A DNA stretch of 64,000 nucleotides, taken from assembly GCA_028287785.1 (NCBI GenBank), contig JAQBOZ010000027.1, forward strand, positions 1 to 64,000. Direction: 5' to 3'. Numbering within the stretch: position 1 is the stretch's first letter; each line of letters begins with the position of its first letter. The DNA is from Chlorobiota bacterium. Lineage in GTDB: Bacteria > Bacteroidota > Ignavibacteria > OLB7. A program made the translations under genes and the position numbers. Positions 54,919 through 63,987 of the stretch are shown one piece after another. The notes below the pieces were generated by a model. The model was given only the letters and a program-made list of their open reading frames with translations, had not been told where the DNA came from and did no database searches.

Positions 54919-55034
54919 GATCCCACGCATGTAACAAAGCGCTTCGGCGGAACGGCGATCTTTCCTAAGTTGTTCCCCGTTTGCGCCTCGTTTGCTGAAG
55001 CATATCCTACACATATAATTCACGGAACAACCTC

Positions 55035-56852
55035 ATGAGGATACCTATCGCCCGGCAGGTGACATATGCAGCGTTCGTCGCTCTCGCAGGCGTCGCGTTC
55101 ATCGTCACCACACCCCTCCGTGCTCAGGAACGAGACACTGTTCAGAAGAAATTGCGGCTCAGCCGCTCTCTGGCCGCTCTCAGTCGTTCGCTCGACGATA
55201 TCAAATGGTCGTCGGTTGGGATTTATCGCGTCGAGGAGGATCTGGGCAAGCGCCTGCTGGAGCCGCTGAAGCGCGGTTCCGCCAAGGACAGCGCCGATCT
55301 CAGCGTCGCCATGGCGCCGCTGATTCCCGAGGGATGGAGTGGTGATGCCTATAACGGCGTTCTCCGCATTGCCCGCAGCCCGCGGCCGGCGCGCGATCTC
55401 GCGAAGTTCAAGGAGGCTCTGGCCTCGCTCTTCGGCATTGCGGCTGATGACATGGAAGATCAGGAAGTCGAGCCGGTTCAGCAGATCGCCGTGCGGATCG
55501 TGAACCAGTTGAACAGCAACCCGAAGGTGTACTACCTCGTTGCCACCCGCGACAAGGCCAACCCCGGCCTGATTGCCCTGCTGGGCGGCGATGAAAAGGA
55601 TGGCGACTTTATCCTGAAGGGACAGCCGCTGGCCGGCATCGATGTCTACAACTATCTTCAGACCGCGGACTCCACGCTGTATGGCGATCTCAAGACCGCC
55701 GTCTCGGACCGGAGCACCAGTCTTAATAACAGAATGAACGACCTCCGCAACCTGGCGGATATCGTTATCGTGCCAACATCGCGCGTTCGCGCCTCCTATC
55801 TCGACGAGGATCGGTTCCCGCATGTGCTGCTGAGCATCAGCAACGGCCGGCCGCTCCGCAGCCAGGATTCCGCCCGTCTCGAAGCTGCAAACATCCTTAC
55901 TGGCGATCCCACGCTTCCGCAGCTGGGCTCCGCCACCCCGGCAAGCGTCGAGTATCCGTATGAGGTGACCGTCGGCACGGACATCCTTGCATCCTTCATG
56001 GCGTACAAGGTGACCAACGATACGCTGCCGGTTCCGGAGGCTGACTGGGGCGTTGAGCTTCGGAACAACTTCGACGAGATCAACTATCCCTCCATCTGGG
56101 GCGGTCGTCTGACGTTGAACGCCATTCTTGAGAACATCAAGGTTGGCGCGGTGCTTCCGCAGATTCGTTTTGGCGGGAACACCCTCGATTCCAGCGGCAT
56201 CGGCTCCAACCGGCAGAAGATCATCGGCGGTTACGGCATTGCCCTGTCGGGCGATTTCGCGGCGCCGATCCTCAACAACTCCGGCCTGTTCAATTTCTAC
56301 GGCAGCTACACCTTCAGCGAGGCGAACACCGAGAAGATCAAGCTGTACACGCCTCCCGCGGATGTGAACCTGAACGAGCAGGGATACCTTATCCGCTATG
56401 CCTTCCAGGGGTATTACTCCTTCGGATTCTATGCGGATGCCGATGCGAAGCATCTCTTCCGTCTGAAGATCGGCGGCACCGTCTACGGCGTGGATGCGTT
56501 CACCCGTCAGATCGACACCTCCGCCACGATCGATACCTCGGGGGGGGCCTCGGCTCCCACGCATCTGGTCAAGGGGGAGAACTTCAATCATGGTGGCGTC
56601 TCCGGCAAGATCGAGTATATGAAGACCGGTTCGACGATTCCGTGGGGCCTTGGAGTTCAGTACTTCGATCAGTCGATTCTCTCGAACGTCTGGATTCAGT
56701 TCGCTATCAACCGTCGGCTCGACCTGAAGATCGAAGGGAAGTACTTCGCTCCTCTGAGTCCGTCTGATCGCCTTCTCACGCATCCATGGGAGAATCCGAA
56801 CCTGATCGTTCCATCGGTGAGCGTCAAATATCACTTCGGACCGCAGCCGTAA
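55035..56852 (+). CDS. Exported beta-barrel protein, unknown function (1)
   Basis: A 605-residue exported protein that I do not recognise. A signal peptide (YAAFVALAGVAFIVTTPLRAQ) precedes a helical to mixed N-terminal part (about 30-300) with conserved-looking IVPTSRVRASYLDEDRFPHV. From about 320 on, alternating Gly/aromatic strands (YGIALSGDFAAPIL, FYGSYTFSEAN, YYSFGFYADADAKHLFRLKI) end in VPSVSVKYHFGPQP, as expected for an outer-membrane barrel (C-terminal aromatic near the end). It is followed by hairpins at 56862-56945 and a second barrel gene. Confidence 0.75.
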   Translation: MRIPIARQVTYAAFVALAGVAFIVTTPLRAQERDTVQKKLRLSRSLAALSRSLDDIKWSSVGIYRVEEDLGKRLLEPLKRGSAKDSADLSVAMAPLIPEGWSGDAYNGVLRIARSPRPARDLAKFKEALASLFGIAADDMEDQEVEPVQQIAVRIVNQLNSNPKVYYLVATRDKANPGLIALLGGDEKDGDFILKGQPLAGIDVYNYLQTADSTLYGDLKTAVSDRSTSLNNRMNDLRNLADIVIVPTSRVRASYLDEDRFPHVLLSISNGRPLRSQDSARLEAANILTGDPTLPQLGSATPASVEYPYEVTVGTDILASFMAYKVTNDTLPVPEADWGVELRNNFDEINYPSIWGGRLTLNAILENIKVGAVLPQIRFGGNTLDSSGIGSNRQKIIGGYGIALSGDFAAPILNNSGLFNFYGSYTFSEANTEKIKLYTPPADVNLNEQGYLIRYAFQGYYSFGFYADADAKHLFRLKIGGTVYGVDAFTRQIDTSATIDTSGGASAPTHLVKGENFNHGGVSGKIEYMKTGSTIPWGLGVQYFDQSILSNVWIQFAINRRLDLKIEGKYFAPLSPSDRLLTHPWENPNLIVPSVSVKYHFGPQP

Positions 56853-56861
56853 GGCCACGGC

Positions 56862-56945
56862 TACCGGGTTGTGCGAAAGCCCGGTATAGTGCGGCTTCCG
56901 CCGCGAGTTGCCCCACTACTACGCTGCCATGCGGCGGTGGGGCAA
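56862..56945. terminator. Three consecutive hairpins between the two barrel genes
   Basis: TACCGGGTT/AGCCCGGTA (56862-56886; 9 bp with one U-G), GCGGC-TTCC-GCCGC (56891-56904) and TTGCCCCAC/GTGGGGCAA (56908-56945; 9-bp perfect stem, 20-base loop). None has a U-tract. They may end the first barrel transcript or protect its 3' end; the third could also be in the leader of the next gene. Confidence 0.5.
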
Positions 56946-56999
56946 TGAGAAATAAACGTTCATACCGATAGCAAACCCTATAGCAAGGACAGAAGTAGA

Positions 57000-58469
57000 A
57001 TGAGCAAGTTCGTGCTGATCGCCCTCGCGGTCGTATTGGTCTCACTCGGCACTCATAGCACTCCGGCATCTGCCCAGGGTGGAGCACCCACGCTCCGTGA
57101 GATTCAAGCTATGATCGACAGCGCAAAGACGCTCGATCCGGAAATCGAACGCTATCTTCCCCGATGGCGGATTCAGGAGGCGGATCTCAAAATCAAGATC
57201 GCCGCGATTTTCAGCAGCGATGGCCTTCCGATCAAGGAAACCGATTCGATGATCGTGACGGCCACCTTTCCCCGTCCCAACGAAGCGCAGGAGCTTCTGA
57301 CGCTTCGCGCGGGCGCCAGCGGCGTTGTCAGCGGGAAGGATGCCATCCGGCGGTATGTTGGAGAGGCCCTTTACCGGCAGATCCTGGCGCGTGCGTACGC
57401 GCATACCGTGATCGAGCCGGCATCGCCGCTGACCGAGTCGCAGAAGGATCGTATCGGCAGTGTCTTCTATCCGTCGGTTGCGCGGCAGTTCGTCGCAGTC
57501 TCGGCATTCCGCCAGGCGGTGCAGCTTGGAACCACGGGAGCGCGACTGGAGCATCTTATCGGCGACGATGAGATCGGGTATCACTTCTGGTCGTCGGGAC
57601 AGGGGAAGGCCGCCATCAGCTATCCGATCATCCGGCTCGACAACCCCGATCTTCGGGCCAAGGGAGTTCCGGATATCCTTAGCATCATGCTTGGCGCGGC
57701 CTATCGTCTGAAGTTCGGAACGCCGAGCGACAACTTCCTGGGTGGGGTGATCACCCCAAGGCTGCTGAATGGGACCATCGGCGCCAAGGCTCTGACCCAT
57801 GTTGAATATCGCCTGCCGCAGGTGAACGATATCGGCTTCTCGCTCCACGCGGAAGTTCCGTTCGGCAAGATGCAGCAGGGAGAAGAAGTGGATCTGAGTG
57901 AGGCTGGTGTTGTGAATGCGCCCGGCATCTATGCCTTTGTGAAGGATAAGCGCCCGACCGTCGATACTGTTCTGAGCGCCTATTTCCTTCGGACGGTGGC
58001 GCAGGGAACGGTCTTCTGGGAGACGTGGCTGAATGATTACGAGCACTTCTTCCGCATCAGCCTGGGAGCGTCGTATCAGGAGGTGGAATGGTCGGCTCTG
58101 GCGAAGTTGAGCGCAACCACCAACCAGTACGAGCATGTTCATCTCGGGAAGGATGGGGCGATTCTGGGGACCGATAACAAGGCTGCGATTCCCAACGGAG
58201 TGGAAAATCTCCGGCTCATCCATCCGACCGAGCTTCAGGACTGGATCTACGCCAAGGTGGAATATCTGAACCAGTCCGGTTTCCCGTTCGGCATGAGCGC
58301 GCAGCTCGCCAATCGTAATCTTCTGATCTCCGGCTTTATCCCGGTGATCCCGAACTGGCTCTTTCTTGAGGCAAAGTATTCCACGCCGATTCTGCGCGAT
58401 CAGCCGGCTCCGTGGGAGTCGCGGTCGTTCTTTATGATCTCTCCGGTTCTCCGGATCAAGATCGACTAA
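57000..58469 (+). CDS. Exported beta-barrel protein, unknown function (2)
   Basis: A 489-residue exported protein without a recognised family. The signal peptide is short (FVLIALAVVLVSLGTHSTPASAQ). Residues 25-190 are mixed helix/strand (IVTATFPRPNEAQELLTL, then ARAYAHTVIEP). Residues about 200-489 are amphipathic strands (FGTPSDNFLGGVITPRLL, VEYRLPQVNDIGFSLHAEVP, GFPFGMSAQLANRNLLI) ending in SPVLRIKID, consistent with an outer-membrane barrel. ATG 57000 has AGGA ten bases upstream. It lies after the related-looking barrel gene 1, and the pair share the layout of soluble N-domain plus C-terminal barrel. Confidence 0.75.
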   Translation: MSKFVLIALAVVLVSLGTHSTPASAQGGAPTLREIQAMIDSAKTLDPEIERYLPRWRIQEADLKIKIAAIFSSDGLPIKETDSMIVTATFPRPNEAQELLTLRAGASGVVSGKDAIRRYVGEALYRQILARAYAHTVIEPASPLTESQKDRIGSVFYPSVARQFVAVSAFRQAVQLGTTGARLEHLIGDDEIGYHFWSSGQGKAAISYPIIRLDNPDLRAKGVPDILSIMLGAAYRLKFGTPSDNFLGGVITPRLLNGTIGAKALTHVEYRLPQVNDIGFSLHAEVPFGKMQQGEEVDLSEAGVVNAPGIYAFVKDKRPTVDTVLSAYFLRTVAQGTVFWETWLNDYEHFFRISLGASYQEVEWSALAKLSATTNQYEHVHLGKDGAILGTDNKAAIPNGVENLRLIHPTELQDWIYAKVEYLNQSGFPFGMSAQLANRNLLISGFIPVIPNWLFLEAKYSTPILRDQPAPWESRSFFMISPVLRIKID

Positions 58470-58502
58470 CCATGTGGCTGGGCCGGCGTTATATCATCGA
58501 TA

Positions 58503-58597
58503 TGAGCCGGCTCAACTGAAACATATCCCGAAGTTATGGGTCTCACTGTTTGTAGCCGGATCGTATCATTCCTCTGGCGCGGCATTGAGACCCTTTT
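58503..58597 (+). terminator. Palindrome and long-loop hairpin with T-run after barrel gene 2
   Basis: TGAGCCGGCTCA (58503-58514) is a perfect 12-bp palindrome. GGGTCTCA (58538-58545) and TGAGACCC (58586-58593) form an 8-bp stem with a 40-base loop, followed by TTTT. The T-run favours a terminator or the 3' end of a small RNA. No gene lies between 58470 and 58707. Confidence 0.45.
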
Positions 58598-58707
58598 GCG
58601 TGACACCATTTGTAGTGTGTCGATTGAACAGGAATGCTGATGTTCGCGCCGTAGTCTAGCGTCTTGAATTCGCAGTTGCCCCTGTTTTCGTTATCGAGCA
58701 TCGTTTC

Positions 58708-60057
58708 ATGATCGGTCCTTTTACCGTATTTCTTCGCCGAACGATCCCTTTCGTCGCGCTCATGGCAGCGCTTTGGATTGGTACGGCCTTGCTGTGCGGC
58801 GCGCAGCCGGTCGGCGGAACCAACCCGGCGCAGAATTCCGTCACATCGCTCTCCCTGAAGGACACCGCCCTTCACGTCTCCGTCCGCAACATCGACATCA
58901 CCCGCTTTCCGGTGATCAGCATCGTCTTCGACGCGTTCGATTCGCAGGGGATGTCGGTTGTGGGGATCGACAAGAAGGATATCCTCATCTCGGAAAACGG
59001 CGTCCAGCAGAATATTCTCACGCTCTCCTCCATCACGCGATCCAACCGGGTTCCGATCGATTTTGTGTTCATCATCGATCAGACCGGCAGCATGGGGAGC
59101 AAGATCGAGGCGGTGAAGCAGAATATCGATGACTTCACGACACGGCTGGCGGCCAAGGGAATCGATTATCGTCTGGGGCTGGTGGTGTTCGACGACAACG
59201 TGGCGGAGCGTCACTGGCTGACGGAGGATCTGAATGAGTTCAAGGGATGGGTCGATGCGCTGGTCGCGCACGGCGGCGGCGATATCAAGGAGAACGCGCT
59301 GGAGGCGCTCCGGGCGGCCACCGGCATGAACTTCCGGATGAGCGCCAACCGCTACGCCATCCTTATCACCGATGCACCGTTTCATCAGTACGGCGAGCAT
59401 GGATACGGTCGCACGATGTACACCACCAGGACCATGATCAACACCCTGGTCCATTACGATATCAGGACGTTCTGCATCACGGCGCCGGAGGTGCTGGGGT
59501 ACAAGCAGATCGCCGATGGAACCGATGGACAGGTGTTCGATATCAACCAGCCGTTCGCGGAGATCCTCAACAAGTTCGTGACGACGGTAACATCGCTGTA
59601 TACGGCCACCTACAAAACCGGCACCGATCTGATTCCCGACTCGATCAAGGTGGAGTTGAAGATCCCGGGGGCGAACATCGTGGTGAAGAAGAACTTCTCG
59701 GTGCTGGAGATCGGCAGGAAGCTGGTGGTGGATAATATCCAGTTCGGCACCAACCAGTATACGATCGAGCATGGCTCGCAGTCCAGCCTTGACTACCTCG
59801 TCCGCCTTCTCAAGGCGCGGACCAGCCTGAAGCTGAGAATCGAGGGATTTACCGATAACGTGGGGGATGCGTCGCGCAATATGAAGCTGTCGTTCGCCCG
59901 CGCCGACGCCGTGAAGGATTATATGGTCCAGCGGGGCATCCACCCGGATCGTCTCTTTACCATCGGCTACGGCGCCACGCGCCCGACAGCCACCAACGAC
60001 AGCGATGAGGGACGGCGTCTGAACAGGCGGACCGAGTTCATCATCATGCAGAAGTAG
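58708..60057 (+). CDS. VWA-domain plus OmpA-domain envelope protein
   Basis: A 449-residue exported protein. After a signal sequence (RRTIPFVALMAALWIGTALL, up to about 32) comes a short beta domain (about 50-115), then a von Willebrand A domain (about 118-315) with the MIDAS motif D124-x-T-G-S128 (DQTGSMGS), then an OmpA peptidoglycan-binding domain (about 340-449; GFTDNVGDASRNMKLSFARA, EGRRLNRRTEF). The combination links a metal-ion adhesion or assembly domain to the cell wall. It could be a scaffold for the neighbouring barrel proteins. The preceding 238 bases carry hairpins and no gene. Confidence 0.88.
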   Translation: MIGPFTVFLRRTIPFVALMAALWIGTALLCGAQPVGGTNPAQNSVTSLSLKDTALHVSVRNIDITRFPVISIVFDAFDSQGMSVVGIDKKDILISENGVQQNILTLSSITRSNRVPIDFVFIIDQTGSMGSKIEAVKQNIDDFTTRLAAKGIDYRLGLVVFDDNVAERHWLTEDLNEFKGWVDALVAHGGGDIKENALEALRAATGMNFRMSANRYAILITDAPFHQYGEHGYGRTMYTTRTMINTLVHYDIRTFCITAPEVLGYKQIADGTDGQVFDINQPFAEILNKFVTTVTSLYTATYKTGTDLIPDSIKVELKIPGANIVVKKNFSVLEIGRKLVVDNIQFGTNQYTIEHGSQSSLDYLVRLLKARTSLKLRIEGFTDNVGDASRNMKLSFARADAVKDYMVQRGIHPDRLFTIGYGATRPTATNDSDEGRRLNRRTEFIIMQK

Positions 60058-60236
60058 TCGCCGCCGGTCGCGGTTGCCCGATTGCGTCGCCGCGTATCAT
60101 CCCATCATTTCCCTTCCGTCAATCTCCGGCCTCAACATTGGTCTGATTTCTGCATTGTAGCAACATTCAGAAAAACAGGATGATCCGTTTCGCGTTCCGA
60201 TCGGATCGTCATCCATATTCAAGGACAATTCACAGG

Positions 60237-60731
60237 ATGCCGATAATGAAGTCAGCAACGCAGATTCTTATGACCGCCACCGTCGCCTGCGGGCTCTGCC
60301 TGATGGCGTGCGGCCCGAAAGAGGGGACGCAGACGCATATCGATGTTTCGACCCCAGGCAATTCCACCGATACGGTGGTGCAGCAGAACACGACGGTGGT
60401 GCAGCCGGTGCAGACCGATACGGTGGTACAGCAGAAGACGGTGGTGCAGCAGAAGACGGATACCGTGGTGCAGCACCGCGTGGATACCGTCGTGAAGAAC
60501 CCGACCGCGCCAGTCAGCAGCGTGACGGCGCAGGAGAAGGCCCGCATCGACAGCTGGCTCAGCGCTCATGCGGATACCCTCAATCGCTACGGCGATTCCA
60601 AGGCGACCATGTACGCCGGCGGAACTCCGCTGTTCAACGAGGCGACCGGCAAGACGATGGATCGGTATGATTACATCGTGATGAAACATCCGGATCGTCC
60701 GTGGCTGGTGACGTCAGTGCCGAGACGGTAG
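60237..60731 (+). CDS. Small repeat-bearing lipoprotein
   Basis: A 164-residue lipoprotein. The lipobox is CLMAC with Cys25. Residues about 45-85 form a tandem repeat built on TDTVVQQ, TVVQQK and VDTVVKN. The C-terminal half (TAQEKARIDSWLSAHADTLN, then MKHPDRPWLVTSV) looks folded. ATG 60237 (MPIMKSATQ) is used; ATG 60246 is nearly as good. No function is evident; position after the VWA-OmpA gene places it in the envelope block. It converges with the NAD+ synthetase gene. Confidence 0.78.
   Translation: MPIMKSATQILMTATVACGLCLMACGPKEGTQTHIDVSTPGNSTDTVVQQNTTVVQPVQTDTVVQQKTVVQQKTDTVVQHRVDTVVKNPTAPVSSVTAQEKARIDSWLSAHADTLNRYGDSKATMYAGGTPLFNEATGKTMDRYDYIVMKHPDRPWLVTSVPRR
60368..60501 (+). repeat. 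In-gene tandem repeat coding TDTVVQQ-like units
   Basis: Five to six imperfect copies of about 17-21 bases (core ACGGTGGTGCAGCAG) lie in the lipoprotein gene. The units give repeated Val-Val-Gln-Gln peptides and can vary in number by slippage. Confidence 0.7.
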
Positions 60732-60753
60732 AATGTGATGGCGCGGTGATGAT

Positions 60754-60796
60754 CGTCGGGGGCATTGGTCGGGGGCATTTTTACAATGCCCCCGAC
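60754..60796. terminator. Bidirectional terminator hairpin between convergent genes
   Basis: GTCGGGGGCATT (60768-60779) and AATGCCCCCGAC (60785-60796) form a perfect 12-bp stem with loop TTTAC. A second direct copy of the left arm, GTCGGGGGCATT, lies at 60754-60765, so two alternative stems are possible. It sits between the lipoprotein stop and the NAD+ synthetase stop and serves both directions. Confidence 0.7.
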
Positions 60797-60801
60797 ACCG
60801 A

Positions 60802-62862
60802 TTACGGCACATTCCGCCGCAATTCATCCAGCCAGACATCCGCTTCCGAATCGCTCGGCGCGCGCCAGTCGCCGCGTGGCGATAATGATCCGCCGGAGCC
60901 GACCTTCGGGCCGTTCGGGATGCAGGAGCGTTTGAACTGGCTGATCTTGAAGAACCGGTAGAGAAACACCCCCAGCCACTGCTTGATAATCGCCAGATCG
61001 TATTCCGTCTGCTTGTCCGCCGGCAGCCCCTCCGGCCACGATCCGCGCGTTCGGCTGCTCCACGCGTGCCGGCTGAGGAACGCCACCTTGCTCGGGCGGA
61101 AACCGTAGCGCGTGATATAGTAGAGATTGAAATCCTGAAGCTCGTACGGCCCGATCTTCTCCTCGGTGCTCTGTGCGGGCGCCTCCCCCCTGCCATCGCC
61201 CGGAACCAGCTCCGGCGAGATCTCCGTGTCCAGAATCGATTGAAGAAAGCCGCCGGTTTCCGCGTTGAACTGGCGCGTGGCGATCGTCCACCGGATCAGA
61301 TGCTGGATCAGCGTCTTCGGCACCGAGGCGTTCACGTTGTAGTGCGACATATGATCCCCCACGCCGTATGTGGCCCAGCCAAGCGCCAGCTCCGAGAGAT
61401 CCCCCGTTCCCAGGACTATCGCGTTCAGAAAGTTCGCCAGCCGGAAGAGATGGGATGTCCGCTCTCCCGCCTGTACGTTCTCGAACGTGACATCGTAGAC
61501 CGCCTCTCCCGCGCCGGACGGATGCCCGATATCGGCCAGCATCTGCCGCGATGATGGTTTGATATCGATCTCCGAGGCGGTGGTGCCAAGCGCCTTCATC
61601 AGCCCCCACGCGTTGCCGTAGGTCCTGTCGCTCGTGGCGAAGCCGGGCATCGTGTAGGCGTGAATGTTCGTGCGCGGCAGGCCGAGCCGGTCCATCGCCT
61701 TTGCCGCCACAATCAGCGCCTGTGTGGAATCGAGACCTCCTGACACACCGATCACGATCTTCTCGATTCCCGTGGCGATCAGCCGCTTCATCAGCCCGTG
61801 AACCTGGATGTTGTACGCCTCGTAGCAGCGCTCGTCGCGGAGCCGCGGGTCGTTCGGCACATAGGGGAATCGCTCCACCTCGCGCATGAGCGATTGCGCC
61901 GTCTCCGGCAGGCCGAGCTGAAACTCGACGCGCCGGAGCTGGCGGAGCTTCTGGAGGTGATCCCCAACCGAATCGTTGAAGCTCGTCAGCCGCATCCGGT
62001 CCTGCGCCAGCCGCTCCAGGTCGATATCGGCCGCCACCAGTTGTTCATCGCCGGCGAAGCGTTCGGATTCACCAAGCAGCTCGTTGTTCTCGTAGATCAT
62101 CGCGTGGCCGTCCCACGCCAGATCGGTGGTCGATTCTCCGGGGCCGGCCGCCGTGTAGAGATAGGCCGCCACGCATCGTCCCGACTGCGAGGCGCAGAGC
62201 GCGCGCCGGTACTCCGCCTTGCCGATCGTGATGTTGCTGGCGGAGAGATTGCAGAGGACCGTGGCCCCTGCCAGGGCGGCGTAGGTGCTTGGGGGAATCG
62301 GCACCCAGACATCCTCGCAGATCTCCGCGTGAAGGGAGAAGTTGGGGATGTCGGTCGCGTCGAAGATCAGGTCGTTGCCGAAGGGGACCGCCTGGCCGAG
62401 GAAGCGGACGGTGCGGGAGACGGCATCGCGGCCGGAGGTGAACTGCCGTTTCTCGTAGAACTCCCGGTAGTTCGGCAGATAGCTTTTCGGGATGATCCCG
62501 AGGATCGCGCCGCGATGAATCACCACCGCGCAGTTGAAGAGCTTCCCCTCGAACCGCAGCGGCGCTCCCACCATGATAACCGGCATCAGATCGCGGCTTG
62601 TGTCCAGCACGGCCGCCACCGCGCCGATCGTGGCGTCAAGAAGGGCATCCTGCTGAAACAGATCGTCGTTGGTGTAGGCGCTCAGCCCCAGCTCGGGGAA
62701 GATGGCGACGGCTGCCCCCATTTCGGAGGCGCGGCGGGCAAGCCCGATGGTCTGTTCCACGTTGAAGGCGGGCGCGGCCACCTTCACATGGGGGATGCAG
62801 ACGGCGGCGCGGATGAACCCATGCCGGTAGATGGAATCGAACGGAATATCGTGCTGAATCAT
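60802..62862 (-). CDS. nadE: Glutamine-dependent NAD+ synthetase
   Basis: A 686-residue two-domain enzyme. The N-terminal nitrilase-type glutaminase has E57 (FPELGLSAY), a Lys near 126 ([16 protein letters not shown]) and the catalytic Cys near 181 ([11 protein letters not shown]). The C-terminal synthetase has the ATP-pyrophosphatase P-loop [10 protein letters not shown] (about 367-376) and [20 protein letters not shown]-type substrate loops. It makes NAD+ from NaAD with glutamine-derived ammonia. ATG 62862 was chosen because the preceding 23 residues of the open frame are unlike the family. Length is that of the fused form (about 650-690). Divergent from the nucleotidyltransferase. Confidence 0.94.
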   Translation of the reverse strand: MIQHDIPFDSIYRHGFIRAAVCIPHVKVAAPAFNVEQTIGLARRASEMGAAVAIFPELGLSAYTNDDLFQQDALLDATIGAVAAVLDTSRDLMPVIMVGAPLRFEGKLFNCAVVIHRGAILGIIPKSYLPNYREFYEKRQFTSGRDAVSRTVRFLGQAVPFGNDLIFDATDIPNFSLHAEICEDVWVPIPPSTYAALAGATVLCNLSASNITIGKAEYRRALCASQSGRCVAAYLYTAAGPGESTTDLAWDGHAMIYENNELLGESERFAGDEQLVAADIDLERLAQDRMRLTSFNDSVGDHLQKLRQLRRVEFQLGLPETAQSLMREVERFPYVPNDPRLRDERCYEAYNIQVHGLMKRLIATGIEKIVIGVSGGLDSTQALIVAAKAMDRLGLPRTNIHAYTMPGFATSDRTYGNAWGLMKALGTTASEIDIKPSSRQMLADIGHPSGAGEAVYDVTFENVQAGERTSHLFRLANFLNAIVLGTGDLSELALGWATYGVGDHMSHYNVNASVPKTLIQHLIRWTIATRQFNAETGGFLQSILDTEISPELVPGDGRGEAPAQSTEEKIGPYELQDFNLYYITRYGFRPSKVAFLSRHAWSSRTRGSWPEGLPADKQTEYDLAIIKQWLGVFLYRFFKISQFKRSCIPNGPKVGSGGSLSPRGDWRAPSDSEADVWLDELRRNVP

Positions 62863-62931
62863 CCCGCAAAAGTATGAACTATCCGCACACCACGCGGCGT
62901 TTAACAAGCCGTAACCACTCCAGCCGCTCAA

Positions 62932-62960
62932 TTGCCGTTACCTTCGCATTTCGTAAGTTG
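62932..62960 (+). promoter_or_regulatory. Candidate promoter (TTG-N19-TAAGTTG)
   Basis: TTG at 62932-62934, a 19-base spacer and TAAGTTG at 62954-62960 match the Bacteroidota layout. The ATG of the nucleotidyltransferase follows at 62989, about 22 bases from the predicted start site. Confidence 0.5.
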
Positions 62961-62988
62961 CGCGGTCAATCTTCATTCCCTATCTCCA

Positions 62989-63987
62989 ATGCGAGCAATC
63001 ATACCAGTGGCGGGTGTCGGCAGCAGGCTCCGCCCACATACATATACTCTTCCGAAAGTCCTTCTCAACGTTGCCGGAAAGCCTATCCTGGGTCATATCC
63101 TCGATAAACTTCTCGAGGAGGGGATCACCTCCGCCACGATCATCGTGGGCTACATGGGGGAGATGGTGGAGGAGTACGTCAGGTCCAACTACAGCTTCGA
63201 TGTGGAGTTCGTGCAGCAGCCGGTGCGCGAGGGGCTGGGCCATTCCATCTATCTGGCGAAGCATATCCTTGGCGATGATCCCGTGCTGATCATTCTTGGC
63301 GATACGATCTTCGATGTCGATCTCCGCCCGGTTCTCAATGGCGATTACTCCTCGCTCGGCGTCCATCATGTGGAGGATGCGCGACGGTTCGGCGTGGTGG
63401 AGATGGAGGGAGATTTCGTGAGCCACCTTGTGGAGAAGCCCGATGTTCCGCCCACCAACCTGGCGATCGTCGGGCTTTACTTCATCAAGCATCCCGCCCT
63501 GCTGGGGGAATGCCTGACGGAGCTTGTGGATGGGGACCACCGCACCCGCGGGGAGTACCAGCTTACCGACGCGCTTCAGATGATGATCGATCGCGGCGAG
63601 AAGTTCACCACGTTCAACGTGGAGGGATGGTATGACTGCGGCAAGCCGGAGACCCTTCTGGAAACCAACCGCCATCTTCTCGATCGGGAGCTGGGCCAGC
63701 CGCCGGTGATCCCGGGCGTGGTGGTCAATCCTCCCGTTCATATCTCTCCCACCGCGCGGATCACCAACGCGATCATCGGCCCGTATGCCACGATCGCCGA
63801 TGGCGCCGTTGTCTCCGACGCGGTGATCGCCGATTCGATCGTCGGCGCCAATGCATCGGTGCGGCAGACGATGCTGCGCGGGTCGATCATCGGGAACGAC
63901 GCGATTGTGAGGGGGACATACAACCGCATCAATGCCGGCGCCAGCTCGGAGCTGGGGCTGGGCTGCTTTGCATCTGACGGCTGCTGA
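62989..63987 (+). CDS. Sugar-phosphate nucleotidyltransferase with left-handed beta-helix tail
   Basis: A 332-residue enzyme of the RmlA/GlmU-type pyrophosphorylase family. The nucleotide loop is VAGVGSRLRPHTYTLPKVLL (8-27, with R13 and K23), and the metal-binding Asp region ILGDTIFDVDL is near 103-112. The C-terminal 90 residues carry imperfect hexapeptide repeats (ISPTARITNAIIGPYATIAD, about 250-270) of a left-handed beta-helix, as in dual-domain enzymes. It transfers a nucleotidyl group to a hexose-1-phosphate, supplying activated sugar for LPS or the glycosyltransferases in this window. ATG 62989 is chosen over an open extension to 62932, which overlaps the promoter. The stop at 63985-63987 is the last gene feature. 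Confidence 0.9.
   Translation: MRAIIPVAGVGSRLRPHTYTLPKVLLNVAGKPILGHILDKLLEEGITSATIIVGYMGEMVEEYVRSNYSFDVEFVQQPVREGLGHSIYLAKHILGDDPVLIILGDTIFDVDLRPVLNGDYSSLGVHHVEDARRFGVVEMEGDFVSHLVEKPDVPPTNLAIVGLYFIKHPALLGECLTELVDGDHRTRGEYQLTDALQMMIDRGEKFTTFNVEGWYDCGKPETLLETNRHLLDRELGQPPVIPGVVVNPPVHISPTARITNAIIGPYATIADGAVVSDAVIADSIVGANASVRQTMLRGSIIGNDAIVRGTYNRINAGASSELGLGCFASDGC

Larger units (their letters stand above)
54664..55034. other. Intergenic region with two related stem-loop elements
   Basis: About 370 bases between the membrane protein and the first barrel protein. No gene is supported. It contains two related units, each starting GTATATTCGCA and folding into a CCCGCC-type hairpin (54676-54718 and 54874-54918), TAAGTTG at 54966-54972, and TTTG-N19-TATAATTC (54991-55021) as a possible promoter of the barrel gene, with ATG 14 bases further on. 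Confidence 0.55.

Noticed and set aside
55020-56858. 612-residue open frame antisense to barrel gene 1
   Set aside because: The sense frame has a signal peptide and barrel strands; the antisense product shows no fold or start signal.
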